In this document: positions 17,607 to 25,889 of the stretch, piece after piece
How the letters are laid out: each line of letters opens with the position of its first letter
How positions within the stretch are numbered: position 1 is the stretch's first letter
Assembly: GCA_965223435.1 (NCBI GenBank)
Contig: CBDCWQ010000006.1
Span: forward strand, 1 to 64,000
Direction: 5' to 3'
DNA from: CBDCWQ01 sp965223435
GTDB taxonomy: Bacteria > Myxococcota > Kuafuiibacteriia > Kuafuiibacteriales > Kuafuiibacteriaceae
DNA: 64,000 nt
Program-made: the position numbers and the translations under genes
The notes under the pieces: model-generated
Told to the model about the DNA's origin: nothing
Seen by the model: only the letters and a program-made list of their open reading frames with translations
Database searches by the model: none

Positions 17607-18011
17607 TTATTTGACTCGGGCGACCGTTTCGAGGCGCGCTCGAGCGCGCTCCGCCCGACGCCGCTCTTCGGTCGCTTTGGGCTCCCAGGGCGAGAGGTCC
17701 TGGAGGGCCGCTTCGGCCTCCGACAATGCGCGCTTGGCGCGTGCAACGTCGATGGCCGCCGCTTCTTCGCAGGCATCCGTCAAAATTGTGACGGTGTCGT
17801 CTTCGATTTCAACGAATCCGGTGCTCACGGCGCGGTGGGTGCGCTTTCGGTCGTGGACCACGGTCAGAACACCTGGTTTGAGGGCTGTGAGCAAATGCAC
17901 GTGCCCTGGCAACAAGCCGATCTCGCCCAATATGCCGGGGGCGATCACTTCTTCGCAGGTCATTTCCAGGATATCCTGGACCGGCGTGACAATGGCCAGA
18001 CGGAGAGCCAA
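17607..18011 (-). CDS. atpC: F1F0 ATP synthase epsilon subunit
   Basis: 134 aa. Central-stalk subunit of F1 with an N-terminal beta-sandwich (RLAIVTPVQDILEMTCEEVIAPGILGEIG interrupted only by small changes, then LLPGHVHLLTALKPG) and a C-terminal helical hairpin rich in Ala, Arg and Glu. It is 2 bp downstream of atpD in the same direction. The other ATP synthase subunits are not in the window, so the operon is split, with atpD and atpC kept together. Confidence 0.95.
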   Translation of the reverse strand: MALRLAIVTPVQDILEMTCEEVIAPGILGEIGLLPGHVHLLTALKPGVLTVVHDRKRTHRAVSTGFVEIEDDTVTILTDACEEAAAIDVARAKRALSEAEAALQDLSPWEPKATEERRRAERARARLETVARVK

Positions 18012-18013
18012 AG

Positions 18014-19516
18014 CTAAATCGCTCCCGCCTTCGTCGCCCGCTCCACCACTTCTTCGATCGCACCGGCGTACATGAAGTAGTTCTCGGGGATGTGGTCGTA
18101 TTTGCCTTCGGTGAGCTCTTTGAACGACCGTACCGTATCCTTGAGCTCTACGTATTTACCCGCGGCTCCCGTGAACTGCTCCGCAACGAAAAAGGGCTGA
18201 GACAGAAACTTCTGGATACGTCGGGCGCGGTTGACTGTAGCGCGGTCTTCGGGGGACAGCTCGTCCATACCTAAGATGGCGATGATGTCTTGGAGCTCTT
18301 TGTATCGAGCCAAGATCTGCTGAACGTCTCTGGCCACTTTGTAATGCTCCTCGCCCACCACCTCCGGAGTCAGGATCCGGCTGGTGGAGTCCAGCGGGTC
18401 CACCGCAGGGTAGATGCCGAGCTCGGAAATCTGACGAGAAAGCACCGTGGTGGCGTCCAAGTGCGCAAATGTGGTGGCCGGCGCGGGGTCGGTGAGATCG
18501 TCGGCGGGCACGTAGATCGCTTGCACTGAGGTGATGGCGCCCTTGGACGTGGTGGTGATTCGCTCCTGAAGCTCACCCATTTCGGTGGCCAGCGTGGGCT
18601 GATACCCCACGGCGGAGGGGATCCGGCCGAGGAGCGCCGAAACTTCCGAACCCGCCTGGGTGAAACGGAAGATGTTGTCGATAAACATGAGGACCTCTCG
18701 GCCCTCATCTCGAAAGTGCTCGGCCACGGTGAGGCCGGTGAGTGCGACCCGCGCGCGGGCACCGGGCGGCTCGTTCATTTGGCCATAAATCAACGCAACC
18801 TGCGATTCGCCCGGCAAGAGTGAAATCCGGCCTTCTTTGTCTCGGATGGGTTCGCCGTCGTCGTCTCGTTTGACGGCGACGACCTTGGATTCCACCATTT
18901 CGTCGTAGAGGTCGCGGCCTTCACGGGTTCGTTCGCCTACGCCAGCAAACACGGAAAAACCGCCGCGCTTCACCGCGACGTTTCGGATCAGCTCCATCAG
19001 CAAGACGGTTTTGCCGACGCCCGCGCCGCCGAAGAGCCCGATCTTACCGCCGCGCATGTAGGGCGCGAGGAGGTCGATGACCTTGATGCCCGTTTCGAAC
19101 GCTTCGATTTCGACCGACTGCTCGACATAGGGCGGAGGGGAGGTGTGGATCGGGTTCGATTTTTGGGCCCCAATGGGACCGAGTTCGTCCACGGGTTCGC
19201 CGATCACGTTCATGATGCGTCCGAGAACCTCGCGGCCAACAGGCGCCTGAATCGGTCTGCCGGTCGTTTTGACCTCAGCCCCGCGCACGAGCCCGTCCGT
19301 GGAGTCCATGGCAATGGACCGTACGGTGTTTTGGCCGAGGTGCTGTGCGACCTCGAGGACCAGATTATCTGGATCGCTGCTGATCGCTTGGTTGGTGACC
19401 CGAAGCGCGGTGTAGATCTCCGGAAGCGCGCCGGGTGGAAACTCTACGTCAACAACCGGTCCGATGACCTGGGAAATCTTACCTGAAGCGGCGGCATCTT
19501 GGCCGAGGGTGCCCAT
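18014..19516 (-). CDS. atpD: F1F0 ATP synthase beta subunit
   Basis: Catalytic subunit of F1, 500 aa. Walker A is GGAGVGKTVLLMEL, with the catalytic Glu in GVGERTREG, Walker B-type ALTGLTVAEHFRDE and VLMFIDNIFRF, the signature PAVDPLDSTSR, and a C-terminus ending in EEVVERATKAG. ATG 19516 gives MGTLGQDAAASGKISQVIGPVVDVEF. An upstream in-frame start at 19567 would add 17 residues unlike the family. It is followed by atpC and preceded by nuoM in the same direction, 275 bp away. Confidence 0.97.
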   Translation of the reverse strand: MGTLGQDAAASGKISQVIGPVVDVEFPPGALPEIYTALRVTNQAISSDPDNLVLEVAQHLGQNTVRSIAMDSTDGLVRGAEVKTTGRPIQAPVGREVLGRIMNVIGEPVDELGPIGAQKSNPIHTSPPPYVEQSVEIEAFETGIKVIDLLAPYMRGGKIGLFGGAGVGKTVLLMELIRNVAVKRGGFSVFAGVGERTREGRDLYDEMVESKVVAVKRDDDGEPIRDKEGRISLLPGESQVALIYGQMNEPPGARARVALTGLTVAEHFRDEGREVLMFIDNIFRFTQAGSEVSALLGRIPSAVGYQPTLATEMGELQERITTTSKGAITSVQAIYVPADDLTDPAPATTFAHLDATTVLSRQISELGIYPAVDPLDSTSRILTPEVVGEEHYKVARDVQQILARYKELQDIIAILGMDELSPEDRATVNRARRIQKFLSQPFFVAEQFTGAAGKYVELKDTVRSFKELTEGKYDHIPENYFMYAGAIEEVVERATKAGAI

Positions 19517-19791
19517 CGCGCGCGTGTCTAACCAATGCTCCAAGAAGGTGCAAGCGAAAGCTCGCACTTTTGGTGTTCATCGGCGCCCGTTCCGGGCGCG
19601 CACGCGATGATCCCCTGCAGCCGAGAAGTTCGGAGGCGGCCTCGTGCCGGTGCGTCGTTGGAGCCTTCGGCTTTGCCGGGGGCGGGCTCTCGGAGGTTGA
19701 GAGCGAGGCGGCGAAACGAGCAGGGGCCAAGAGGGCTGGAGAGAAGGATCACCATCACCCGGTGAGGGCACTAGACTTCTGCCGGCGACAT

Positions 19792-21417
19792 CTAGAGTCC
19801 CGCCATGCCGCTGATCATGTGGGCGGTTTGCTCGGTGCTTTCAATCAGGGCGTAGAGGCCTTCGTTCATGAAGTCGAACACAAACATGGGGTACACGCCG
19901 AGAACGAGACACCCGACGGCCAAGGGATAAAGGGCGGCCCGCTCTCGAAGGCTGAGGGGAGGCAGGTGGCCTTCCCAGGCCTCGTTGAACTTCCCGAGGA
20001 AGACCCTCTGCATGGTCCACAGATAGTAGGCCGCGGTGATGATGACCGAGGTGACCGAAACCATCGTGAAGATTTGGTAGCTCTGAAATGCACCGAGGAA
20101 CACCAAAGCCTCTCCGATGAAGCCTGCGAGACCCGGAAGCCCGAGCGATGCGAAAAACGCGAGCCCCGTCAAGGCCGCATACTCGGGCATTTTGCTCGCA
20201 AGCCCCCCGAATGCTTCGACGTCTCGCGTATGGGCCCGGTCGTAGATGACGCCGACGGCCAAGAAGAGCATCGGTGATACCACCCCGTGAGACACCATCT
20301 GAAAGTAGGCACCGGCCATGCCCTGCTTGGTCATGGCGGCAAAGCCGAGAAGCACAAAACCCATGTGACTGACCGAGGAGTACGCGATGATTTTTTTGAG
20401 ATCTTTTTGTGCGAGGCACACAAAAGCCGCGTACACAATGTTGATCATCCCGAAGAGCGCCATGGCATCGCGCGCCCACCACGTGGCGTCAGGCAAAATC
20501 TGAAAGTTGAACCGCAACATGCCGTACGTGCCCATCTTGAGGAGCACGCCGGCCAAGATTGCGGACACAGGGGTCGGCGCTTCGACATGCGCATCCGGAA
20601 GCCAGGTGTGGAACGGGAACATCGGGACTTTGATGGCAAAACCGATGAACAGGCCCACCCAGAGAATCTTCGTAAAGCTGAAGCCAAGGATAGCGGCTTG
20701 GGAGGCCCAGTGCCCGATTTGAGCAAGCTGGCGAATATAGAGCAGATTGAACGTATGATTGGCGGTGACTCCGTCGGCGAGCGCGAACAGGGGTGTCCCG
20801 TCGGTGGCGACGGTCACCGAGTCTGGGAAGGTGCGCACGAGCGGTGCGGCGTCGCTGCCGTAGTAAAGCGCGATCATGCACAGCAACATGAAAACCGATC
20901 CGGCCAGGGTGTAGAGAAAAAATTTGATGGCCGCGTATTCTTTTCGAGGTCCCCCCCACACGCCGATGAGGAAGTACATGGGAAGGAGCATCACTTCCCA
21001 GAAGATGTAAAAGAGGAAGAAGTCCATCGCCACGAACACGCCGTACATCCCGGCATTCAGGAGGAGGTACATCGCCCAGTAGCCGCGGACGTTCTTGTCG
21101 ATGGAGAGGCTCGATAGACCCGCGATGAGACTCACGGCGCCGGTCAGTACGACCATCCAAAAAGAAATTTGATCGAGGCCGACGAAGTATTCGATGTTGA
21201 ACGAGCGGATCCAGATGACGCGCTTCACCAGCTGGAGTTCGGTTGACGTGTTGTCGAAACGACTCCAAATGCTGAGGCACAGCCCAAAATTCAGGGCCAA
21301 GATCAGCATGCCCCAGCCTCGGATCACGCTTTTGTTGCTTCGGGGCAACAAAGGCGTGACGGCCGCGCCGAGGATCGGAATGGCGATGAGCAGGGTCAGG
21401 GCCCAAGAGCTTTCCAC
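19792..21417 (-). CDS. nuoM: NADH-quinone oxidoreductase subunit M
   Basis: Antiporter-like proton-pumping subunit of complex I, 541 aa with about 14 membrane segments. It has the conserved Glu in IFWEVMLLPMYFLIG, the Lys in FAIKVPMFPFHTWLPDAHVEAPT (the family signature), KDLKKIIAYSSVSHMG, and the C-terminal FLGKF block. It starts with GTG 21417 and has no strong ribosome-binding site. It stands alone, without nuoL or nuoN, next to atpD and atpC and some 18 kb from nuoF-nuoJ-nuoK. Related Mrp antiporter subunits share the fold, but the sequence matches NuoM better. Confidence 0.95.
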   Translation of the reverse strand: MESSWALTLLIAIPILGAAVTPLLPRSNKSVIRGWGMLILALNFGLCLSIWSRFDNTSTELQLVKRVIWIRSFNIEYFVGLDQISFWMVVLTGAVSLIAGLSSLSIDKNVRGYWAMYLLLNAGMYGVFVAMDFFLFYIFWEVMLLPMYFLIGVWGGPRKEYAAIKFFLYTLAGSVFMLLCMIALYYGSDAAPLVRTFPDSVTVATDGTPLFALADGVTANHTFNLLYIRQLAQIGHWASQAAILGFSFTKILWVGLFIGFAIKVPMFPFHTWLPDAHVEAPTPVSAILAGVLLKMGTYGMLRFNFQILPDATWWARDAMALFGMINIVYAAFVCLAQKDLKKIIAYSSVSHMGFVLLGFAAMTKQGMAGAYFQMVSHGVVSPMLFLAVGVIYDRAHTRDVEAFGGLASKMPEYAALTGLAFFASLGLPGLAGFIGEALVFLGAFQSYQIFTMVSVTSVIITAAYYLWTMQRVFLGKFNEAWEGHLPPLSLRERAALYPLAVGCLVLGVYPMFVFDFMNEGLYALIESTEQTAHMISGMAGL

Positions 21418-21539
21418 GTCGCGGCCGCTCTTAGCCTTCGGGCGGACCTGAAATCAACAAGTTAATGTGATGCGGGGCCGTTGCGTGCCCAGAGTGCAAG
21501 AGCAGGGAGGGCCGGGGCCGGTGCGCGCCCCAAGGGCTG

Positions 21540-22088
21540 CTAGGGGGTCTTGGCCGCCTCGGCTTGTAAAAAAGCCTCGAGACCGCGGGCTACGGATGTG
21601 AGGTTGGGGGTGAGCAGGGCGATGATGAATCGCTCCACCGTGGGCGCGATCGATCCTGCGAGCAATCGGGGTACGCCGGGAATACCCTTTAGATTGACAT
21701 CGAGATGCCCACGAATCTGAAGCGTGGTGTGGTCCTTCCCTTCGAGATAGGTGTTGTGTCCGGCGCACGACACGTTCTGGGTAAACATCTTCGTCTCGAT
21801 CTTCCAGTCGCAGGTCCAGTCGTCCTCATTCCACTGAGCGTGATCCAGCCAGGCCAGCATTTCGGGCTTGAGGATGCGGTGCGCGACCCGCGGTATGTCC
21901 CCTTTGGCTTCCCATCGGTTGATCAGCGATGTCCTTCCCGGCTGTCCGCCAACCTGATCTTGTCGCTGTTCGACGGTGATTTGTTGAATGTTCGGAAGAT
22001 AGGGCACCATTTCTGGGAGCCGATCGCGATAGGTGGAAAAAACCAGCGGGCGCGGAAAAGCGATGGCAGCATCAACCTCGATTTTCAT
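21540..22088 (-). CDS. SRPBCC/START-like domain protein
   Basis: 182 aa. It begins MKIEVDAAIAFPRPLVFSTYRDRL, a polyketide-cyclase/START-type beta-strand and helix. PYLPNIQQITVEQR, a curved-sheet middle section and the final amphipathic helix TVERFIIALLTPNL follow. This is the helix-grip fold of SRPBCC proteins, which bind hydrophobic ligands. The ligand cannot be predicted. It lies 111 bp downstream of the DciA-like gene in the same direction. Confidence 0.62.
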   Translation of the reverse strand: MKIEVDAAIAFPRPLVFSTYRDRLPEMVPYLPNIQQITVEQRQDQVGGQPGRTSLINRWEAKGDIPRVAHRILKPEMLAWLDHAQWNEDDWTCDWKIETKMFTQNVSCAGHNTYLEGKDHTTLQIRGHLDVNLKGIPGVPRLLAGSIAPTVERFIIALLTPNLTSVARGLEAFLQAEAAKTP

Positions 22089-22199
22089 GCCTGTGGGTTA
22101 GCTCTGAACGACGCTGGGCTCAAGTTGAGTGCCGCTTTTGCGGCGGATTGGGAATTGGGCCCCGGTACGCTTCAACCGCGTACAGGGTCCAGCCAGGTC

Positions 22200-22805
22200 T
22201 CAATCGCCCCCTTTGAGGGGCCGGGTTGCACCCCATCCGTAGGTCAGCACGGGCTTGTCGGCCGGAGCGGGATCTTCTCGATGCATTCTTGGTCCGGGGG
22301 CCCCGGTCGGTGCTGCGCCGGGTGTGGGGCCGTAGCGGAGACTGGCGGCGGCGGCTCTTTGGACCGCTTCTCGGACCTGAGGCTGATGGATGAGGCGTGT
22401 CCAATCGTGGATCGCGTCGGTCTGGCGGGGCTGGAGCGGAGGGGCGGGCGGCGATTCCTGTTTTTTCCTTCGGCCCGGCCCGAGCCGCATCCTCAGGTCG
22501 GAGACCACTTCCTTGCCCAGGCTCCGATTGATCCGTCGAATGATGTCCTGTCTGAGGAACGTCATCTCGGTGAGCCAGGCGCTCTCATACAGCTCCAGAA
22601 TCAATACCCCGCCCCGAAAAAAAACGGGTTCGGCGTGGGTGGTGAGTGGGGCCCCAATGTTTCCGAAGGCGCGGAACACTTTGAGTGCAACGCCCTCTTC
22701 GGCCCGCGCCGAGCGCCGTTCTCGCCCAGAGAGGAACCGTTCCACGAGGTCGGCGACCAGCACCGGTTGGGCTCGCCTGGCCACGACGTTGGAGGGTACA
22801 CCCAT
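22200..22805 (-). CDS. DciA-like (DUF721) helicase-loader family protein
   Basis: 201 aa. The N-terminal 90 residues carry the DUF721/DciA pattern: LVERFLSG, a beta-rich segment with VFFRGGVLILELYESAWLTE, then LRQDIIRRINRSLGKEVVSDLRMRLG. DciA proteins load the replicative helicase DnaB in bacteria that lack DnaC or DnaI. The C-terminal half is Pro/Ala/Arg-rich and apparently disordered. ATG 22805 was chosen because a strong CGGAGGG lies 5 nt upstream; the frame remains open to 23108, but that extension looks random. Confidence 0.68.
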   Translation of the reverse strand: MGVPSNVVARRAQPVLVADLVERFLSGRERRSARAEEGVALKVFRAFGNIGAPLTTHAEPVFFRGGVLILELYESAWLTEMTFLRQDIIRRINRSLGKEVVSDLRMRLGPGRRKKQESPPAPPLQPRQTDAIHDWTRLIHQPQVREAVQRAAAASLRYGPTPGAAPTGAPGPRMHREDPAPADKPVLTYGWGATRPLKGGD

Positions 22806-22919
22806 CTTGCCCTCCGCGAAAAGCAACAGTTGGCAAAGGTGCGCTTGCCAATGCCTGCATCGACGGGGACATTCGCAGGAGGTCGCATTCCGAGCTTCGG
22901 AATGCCCTTCAAAGGGACC

Positions 22920-23150
22920 ATGCCTCGCTGGATTTCGCTTATGGTCAGTATGCTGGCCCTGGTTGCCCTCACGTCTTCGGGCGCTTATGTGCTGGCCCGT
23001 TGGTACGCTTGGGATGGTGCCGTGTCGCTTTTGGGCACTGTCCTCAAGGGGTCCCTGTACGCGGTTGCTGTTTGTGCGGGGTACGCTATCTTGGTGGGCA
23101 TCTACCACACCATCCTAAGTGTTACGGGGCTTGATCGCCCTCGAGTCTAG
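22920..23150 (+). CDS. small two-helix membrane protein
   Basis: 76 aa from ATG 22920, which has AGGG 4 nt upstream; ATG 22902 is an alternative. It has two predicted membrane segments, WISLMVSMLALVALTSSGAY and LKGSLYAVAVCAGYAILVGI, separated by a short loop, and ends in LDRPRV. It lies 6 bp before the Ser/Thr kinase gene in the same direction, so it is probably co-transcribed with it. No family recognised. Coding status rests on its hydrophobic pattern and position. Confidence 0.5.
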   Translation: MPRWISLMVSMLALVALTSSGAYVLARWYAWDGAVSLLGTVLKGSLYAVAVCAGYAILVGIYHTILSVTGLDRPRV

Positions 23151-23156
23151 AACCCT

Positions 23157-25109
23157 GTGCAGCAGCTTGGCGATTACCGGCTTCGCAAACGCCTCGCCGT
23201 CGGGGGTATGGGCGAAGTGTACCTCGGCGAGAAGGTTGGGCCCGAGGGCTTCGTCAAACCGGTGGTGCTGAAGTGCGTGCTTCCCCAATTGGCCTCGGAC
23301 CAATCGTTTGTCCAACTTTTCTTGGATGAGGCTCGGCTGGCGGCGTTATTGAATCATCCCAATATCGCGCAGGTGTACGACTTTGGTCTGGTCGACAACG
23401 TGTACTACATCGCCATGGAGTACGTTCCTGGATACACCGTCGATGACATTCGCAGGAAGCTCAAGTCGATCAATCGATGGATGCCCCTCGAGCATGTCGC
23501 TTGCATTGCAAGCCAGGTATGCCAGGGGCTCCACTATGCCCATATCTTGACCGATGCCCAAGGTGTCAGCCTGGGTCTCGTGCACCGCGACGTCTCCCCC
23601 CACAATTTGATCGTGTCTGTAGAGGGGAGCGTCAAAATTGTGGATTTTGGCATTGCCAAGGCCCGGGCGGGCCTTACTCGGGTTCAGGCGAAAGGAGCCG
23701 TAGGCAAGTTTGGATACATGAGCCCCGAACAGTCCCGAGGGGCGCCGGTCGACGGCCGCTCGGACCTCTTTTCTTTGGGCGTTTGTTTGTGGGAGTTGGC
23801 AACCAACGAACGGCTTCACGATCCGCACCTTTCGAAGGCTCCCGCCTACTCCGCCACCAGGCCAATTCGAAGCACCCAGGATTTCAGACCGGAGGTTCCC
23901 CGGCAGTTCCAAGAGATCTTAGAGACCGCGCTCAGTATTCATCAGGAGGACCGCTACCCGAGCTGCAAAGAGATGCACCTGGCCTTCGAGCGTTTCCAGG
24001 CGGCGATGACCCATTATGCCGGGCAGTCCGCGCTGGCGCAGTACATCAAGGATCTGGTGGAGGGTCGTATTGAGCACCCCGGATCGACCCCGAGCGGATA
24101 CGTCGTAGAGCCGGCGGTGGCGCCCCCGTCTTCGGCGGCCCTCCACGCCGGGCCCCATCGCCCCACCGGCGATTTGCCCGGCATGGGTGCGGCGCAAAAA
24201 TACGAAGAGGTCTTCGGCGTGACCATGGAGAAAAAGCGCGCGAAGTCTCAACTGAAGGCCTTTCCGGCGTCGTGGCAGACCAAAGAACGGCCCCCTCCGG
24301 GGGAACCCGCGGCGGGTCCAAACCCGGCCGACGTGGGTCACCGCGTCGTGCAGTTTGAAGCCCCGGATGTCGAGCCGAGCTTGGAGCTCGATGATGGGGC
24401 CCGGGTTGAGCCCAAAAAACGGGCGCGGCCGTTGGCTGAATTTGGCGCGACCCAGCGGACAACGGGGGATCTCAGGCGCCCGACCCAGCGGACAACGGGG
24501 GATCTGAGGCGCCCGGCGCCCGCCCCCCACGCGGGCCCCCCAGCGTCGAGGGCACCCTGGATGGTGGTGGCGATGCTCGCCGCCATTGCGGGTGGAGGCG
24601 CGTATGCCTACCTGGCGCACGGTCATGCGCTCAGCCAATTCCTGGGCCTGGCCGAGAGTCCTACGCCCGCTTCGTTTACGAGCGCCTATCGCATCGATTC
24701 TGAGCCCCCCGGGGCCGAGGTGTTCTTGGACGGCAAGCGGGTTGAGGGGGTGACGCCGGTTGAGGTGAATTTGATCCCGGACGTGGAGTACCGGATCACG
24801 GTGAAGCAAAGAGCGTGGGCCACCAAGGAGACGCGGGTGACTGCGACCTTGGGAACTGAAGTTCGGGTGCTGCCGTTTACACTTGAGGAAGCGGGAAGCC
24901 TACGGATCCGCACCGTTCCGCCTGGAGCGTCCATTTCGGTAGACGGGCGGGTCATCAGCGATCGGGTGTCGCCGATGACCCTTCGCGACGTGCCTGCGAA
25001 TCGGCCCATCAAAGTGACCGCGTCGCTGAAAGGCATGCGGTCGTTGAGTAAAACGATTCAGCTAGAGAAGGGGCGGAAGAAATCGGTGCGCCTGGAACTG
25101 AGTCGTTGA
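23157..25109 (+). CDS. eukaryote-type Ser/Thr protein kinase with PEGA repeats
   Basis: 650 aa, GTG start. The kinase domain spans residues 5-285: glycine loop AVGGMGEVYLG, catalytic Lys in VVLKCVLP, catalytic loop HRDVSPHN (a variant common in myxobacterial kinases in place of HRDLKPxN), DFGIAKA and the activation-segment end GYMSPEQ. A proline-rich linker with a duplicated 11-residue unit follows, then one membrane segment (about 465-487) and two extracytoplasmic PEGA domains (SEPPGAEVFLDGKRVEG and VPPGASISVDGRV). So this is a transmembrane kinase with an external carbohydrate- or wall-facing part. Substrates are unknown. The 780 bp downstream are non-coding. Confidence 0.93.
   Translation: MQQLGDYRLRKRLAVGGMGEVYLGEKVGPEGFVKPVVLKCVLPQLASDQSFVQLFLDEARLAALLNHPNIAQVYDFGLVDNVYYIAMEYVPGYTVDDIRRKLKSINRWMPLEHVACIASQVCQGLHYAHILTDAQGVSLGLVHRDVSPHNLIVSVEGSVKIVDFGIAKARAGLTRVQAKGAVGKFGYMSPEQSRGAPVDGRSDLFSLGVCLWELATNERLHDPHLSKAPAYSATRPIRSTQDFRPEVPRQFQEILETALSIHQEDRYPSCKEMHLAFERFQAAMTHYAGQSALAQYIKDLVEGRIEHPGSTPSGYVVEPAVAPPSSAALHAGPHRPTGDLPGMGAAQKYEEVFGVTMEKKRAKSQLKAFPASWQTKERPPPGEPAAGPNPADVGHRVVQFEAPDVEPSLELDDGARVEPKKRARPLAEFGATQRTTGDLRRPTQRTTGDLRRPAPAPHAGPPASRAPWMVVAMLAAIAGGGAYAYLAHGHALSQFLGLAESPTPASFTSAYRIDSEPPGAEVFLDGKRVEGVTPVEVNLIPDVEYRITVKQRAWATKETRVTATLGTEVRVLPFTLEEAGSLRIRTVPPGASISVDGRVISDRVSPMTLRDVPANRPIKVTASLKGMRSLSKTIQLEKGRKKSVRLELSR
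24450..24515 (+). repeat. 33-bp tandem duplication inside the kinase linker
   Basis: Two head-to-tail copies, 24450-24482 and 24483-24515, differing at a single base. They encode TQRTTGDLRRP twice. The repeat is in frame and lies in the disordered linker before the membrane segment. The Thr pair in TQRTT could be an autophosphorylation site (inference). Confidence 0.9.
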
Positions 25110-25238
25110 GCGGGTCGGGATGCCCGAGTGGCCCGGCGGGACGCTGTCTGACAAAGCATCGATCCCGAGTAGCCAGGAGCGCGGATCCAGGACCAAAGGT
25201 CGACCGAAAGCGGCTTCATCGGCCGAGGGGACAAGGCG

Positions 25239-25281
25239 CCCGGCTCTGCCGGGGAGGCACCCGGAGTTTGACAGCTCCGGG
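25239..25281. repeat. two adjacent GC-rich hairpins
   Basis: The first stem is CCCGGC/GCCGGG with a 3-nt loop (25239-25253). The second is CCCGGAG/CTCCGGG with an 8-nt loop (25260-25281). Both are perfect inverted repeats. Neither is followed by a T-run, so they are not ordinary intrinsic terminators. Confidence 0.7.
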
Positions 25282-25324
25282 AGTCGTTCGGTCCTCTCGG
25301 AGACGTCAATCTGGGGAAACGCTG

Positions 25325-25400
25325 TCGACCACGGCCACGACCACATCTACGTCTACGTCTACGTCTACGTCTACGTCTGCGTGGTCGTGGTCGTGGTCGA
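25325..25400. repeat. 20-bp inverted repeat enclosing a hexanucleotide tandem repeat
   Basis: The arms are 25325-25344 and 25381-25400. They are complementary over 20 bp except one position, which would be a G-U pair in RNA transcribed from the plus strand. The loop holds five exact copies of TCTACG (25346-25375) followed by one variant TCTGCG whose last base is the first base of the right arm. The right arm is itself made of GTGGTC repeats. The structure would be very stable as RNA or as a cruciform. Confidence 0.8.
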
Positions 25401-25522
25401 AAACGAACCGAGGCATTTGCGCGTTTTGCGAACACCGCTATTCGTTCATTCGGATAGCCGCTTTGAGCGGCCCCAAGCTCCTGAAGCTCCGGGCTTTGCC
25501 GGGAGACGATGTGACTTTATAT

Positions 25523-25544
25523 ATATTATTTAATTAAATAATAT
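25523..25544. repeat. 22-bp perfect AT-only palindrome
   Basis: A perfect 22-bp palindrome composed only of A and T, centred between 25533 and 25534, inside a roughly 65-bp stretch that is almost all A/T. This contrasts strongly with the GC-rich surroundings. A dimeric DNA-binding protein site or a DNA-unwinding element are possible readings. Confidence 0.85.
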
Positions 25545-25725
25545 CAAATATTTAAGTCGATATACTCAGGTTAAACTTTAGCTCTGTTTTGAGGGTGACA
25601 CGTTTCGATGTCGAAGACTGCCGATCTCTAACCCGCTGGTCGTCGGGACCCTCATGATGATCTTGGGCGCTATCGTTTGGCGGACCGGGCGGTGGTGGGT
25701 TTGGCACAGAGTTGCGGAGGGTGCC

Positions 25726-25754
25726 TTGACACGATCGCGTGACGCTCCTAGTTT
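25726..25754 (+). promoter_or_regulatory. candidate sigma70-type promoter
   Basis: A perfect -35 TTGACA at 25726-25731, a 17-bp spacer and a weak -10 TAGTTT at 25749-25754. It points toward the sigma region-4-like gene that starts at 25890, implying a leader of about 130 nt. The -10 matches only half of the consensus. Confidence 0.35.
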
Positions 25755-25889
25755 CTTTTTGGCGTTAGGCGTACGGATTTGGTTCTGACCCCCGCGCTCG
25801 ATCGCAGAGATGGAACGAACGAACCCCCGGGCGGGGATAAGGGTGTCCAAACGGGGTTAGGCCGGGCGGACAGCCTGGAGGTGTGTGTG

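Larger units (their letters stand above)
25110..25889. other. 780-bp structured non-coding island
   Basis: No convincing protein-coding frame: the frames that stay open translate to low-complexity or random-looking sequence. The region instead holds several perfect or near-perfect inverted repeats (25239-25281, 25325-25400), a hexanucleotide repeat, a sharply AT-rich stretch (about 25511-25575) with a 22-bp palindrome, and a candidate promoter at 25726-25754. It separates the kinase from the sigma-like regulator. It could be a long 3' or 5' untranslated region, a structured RNA gene or a protein-binding chromosomal site; the sequence alone does not decide. Confidence 0.6.

Noticed and set aside
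21705..22901. Long plus-strand reading frame across the SRPBCC and DciA genes
   Set aside because: Its translation is low-complexity and matches no family; the opposite-strand genes have clear domain patterns. Only its last part (22920-23150) looks real.
25346..25381. CRISPR array
   Set aside because: Units are 6 bp with no spacers; this is a simple tandem repeat.
25120..25533. Reading frames across the hexanucleotide repeat
   Set aside because: The products are Thr-Ser or Tyr-Val repeats flanked by random sequence, without a ribosome-binding site.
25511..25575. Replication origin
   Set aside because: The AT-rich palindrome invites the idea, but no DnaA boxes, dnaA, dnaN or gidA genes are present.
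25701..25715. Sigma54 promoter (TGGCAC then TTGC)
   Set aside because: The spacing between the GG and GC elements is one base short, and sigma54 tolerates little spacing change.
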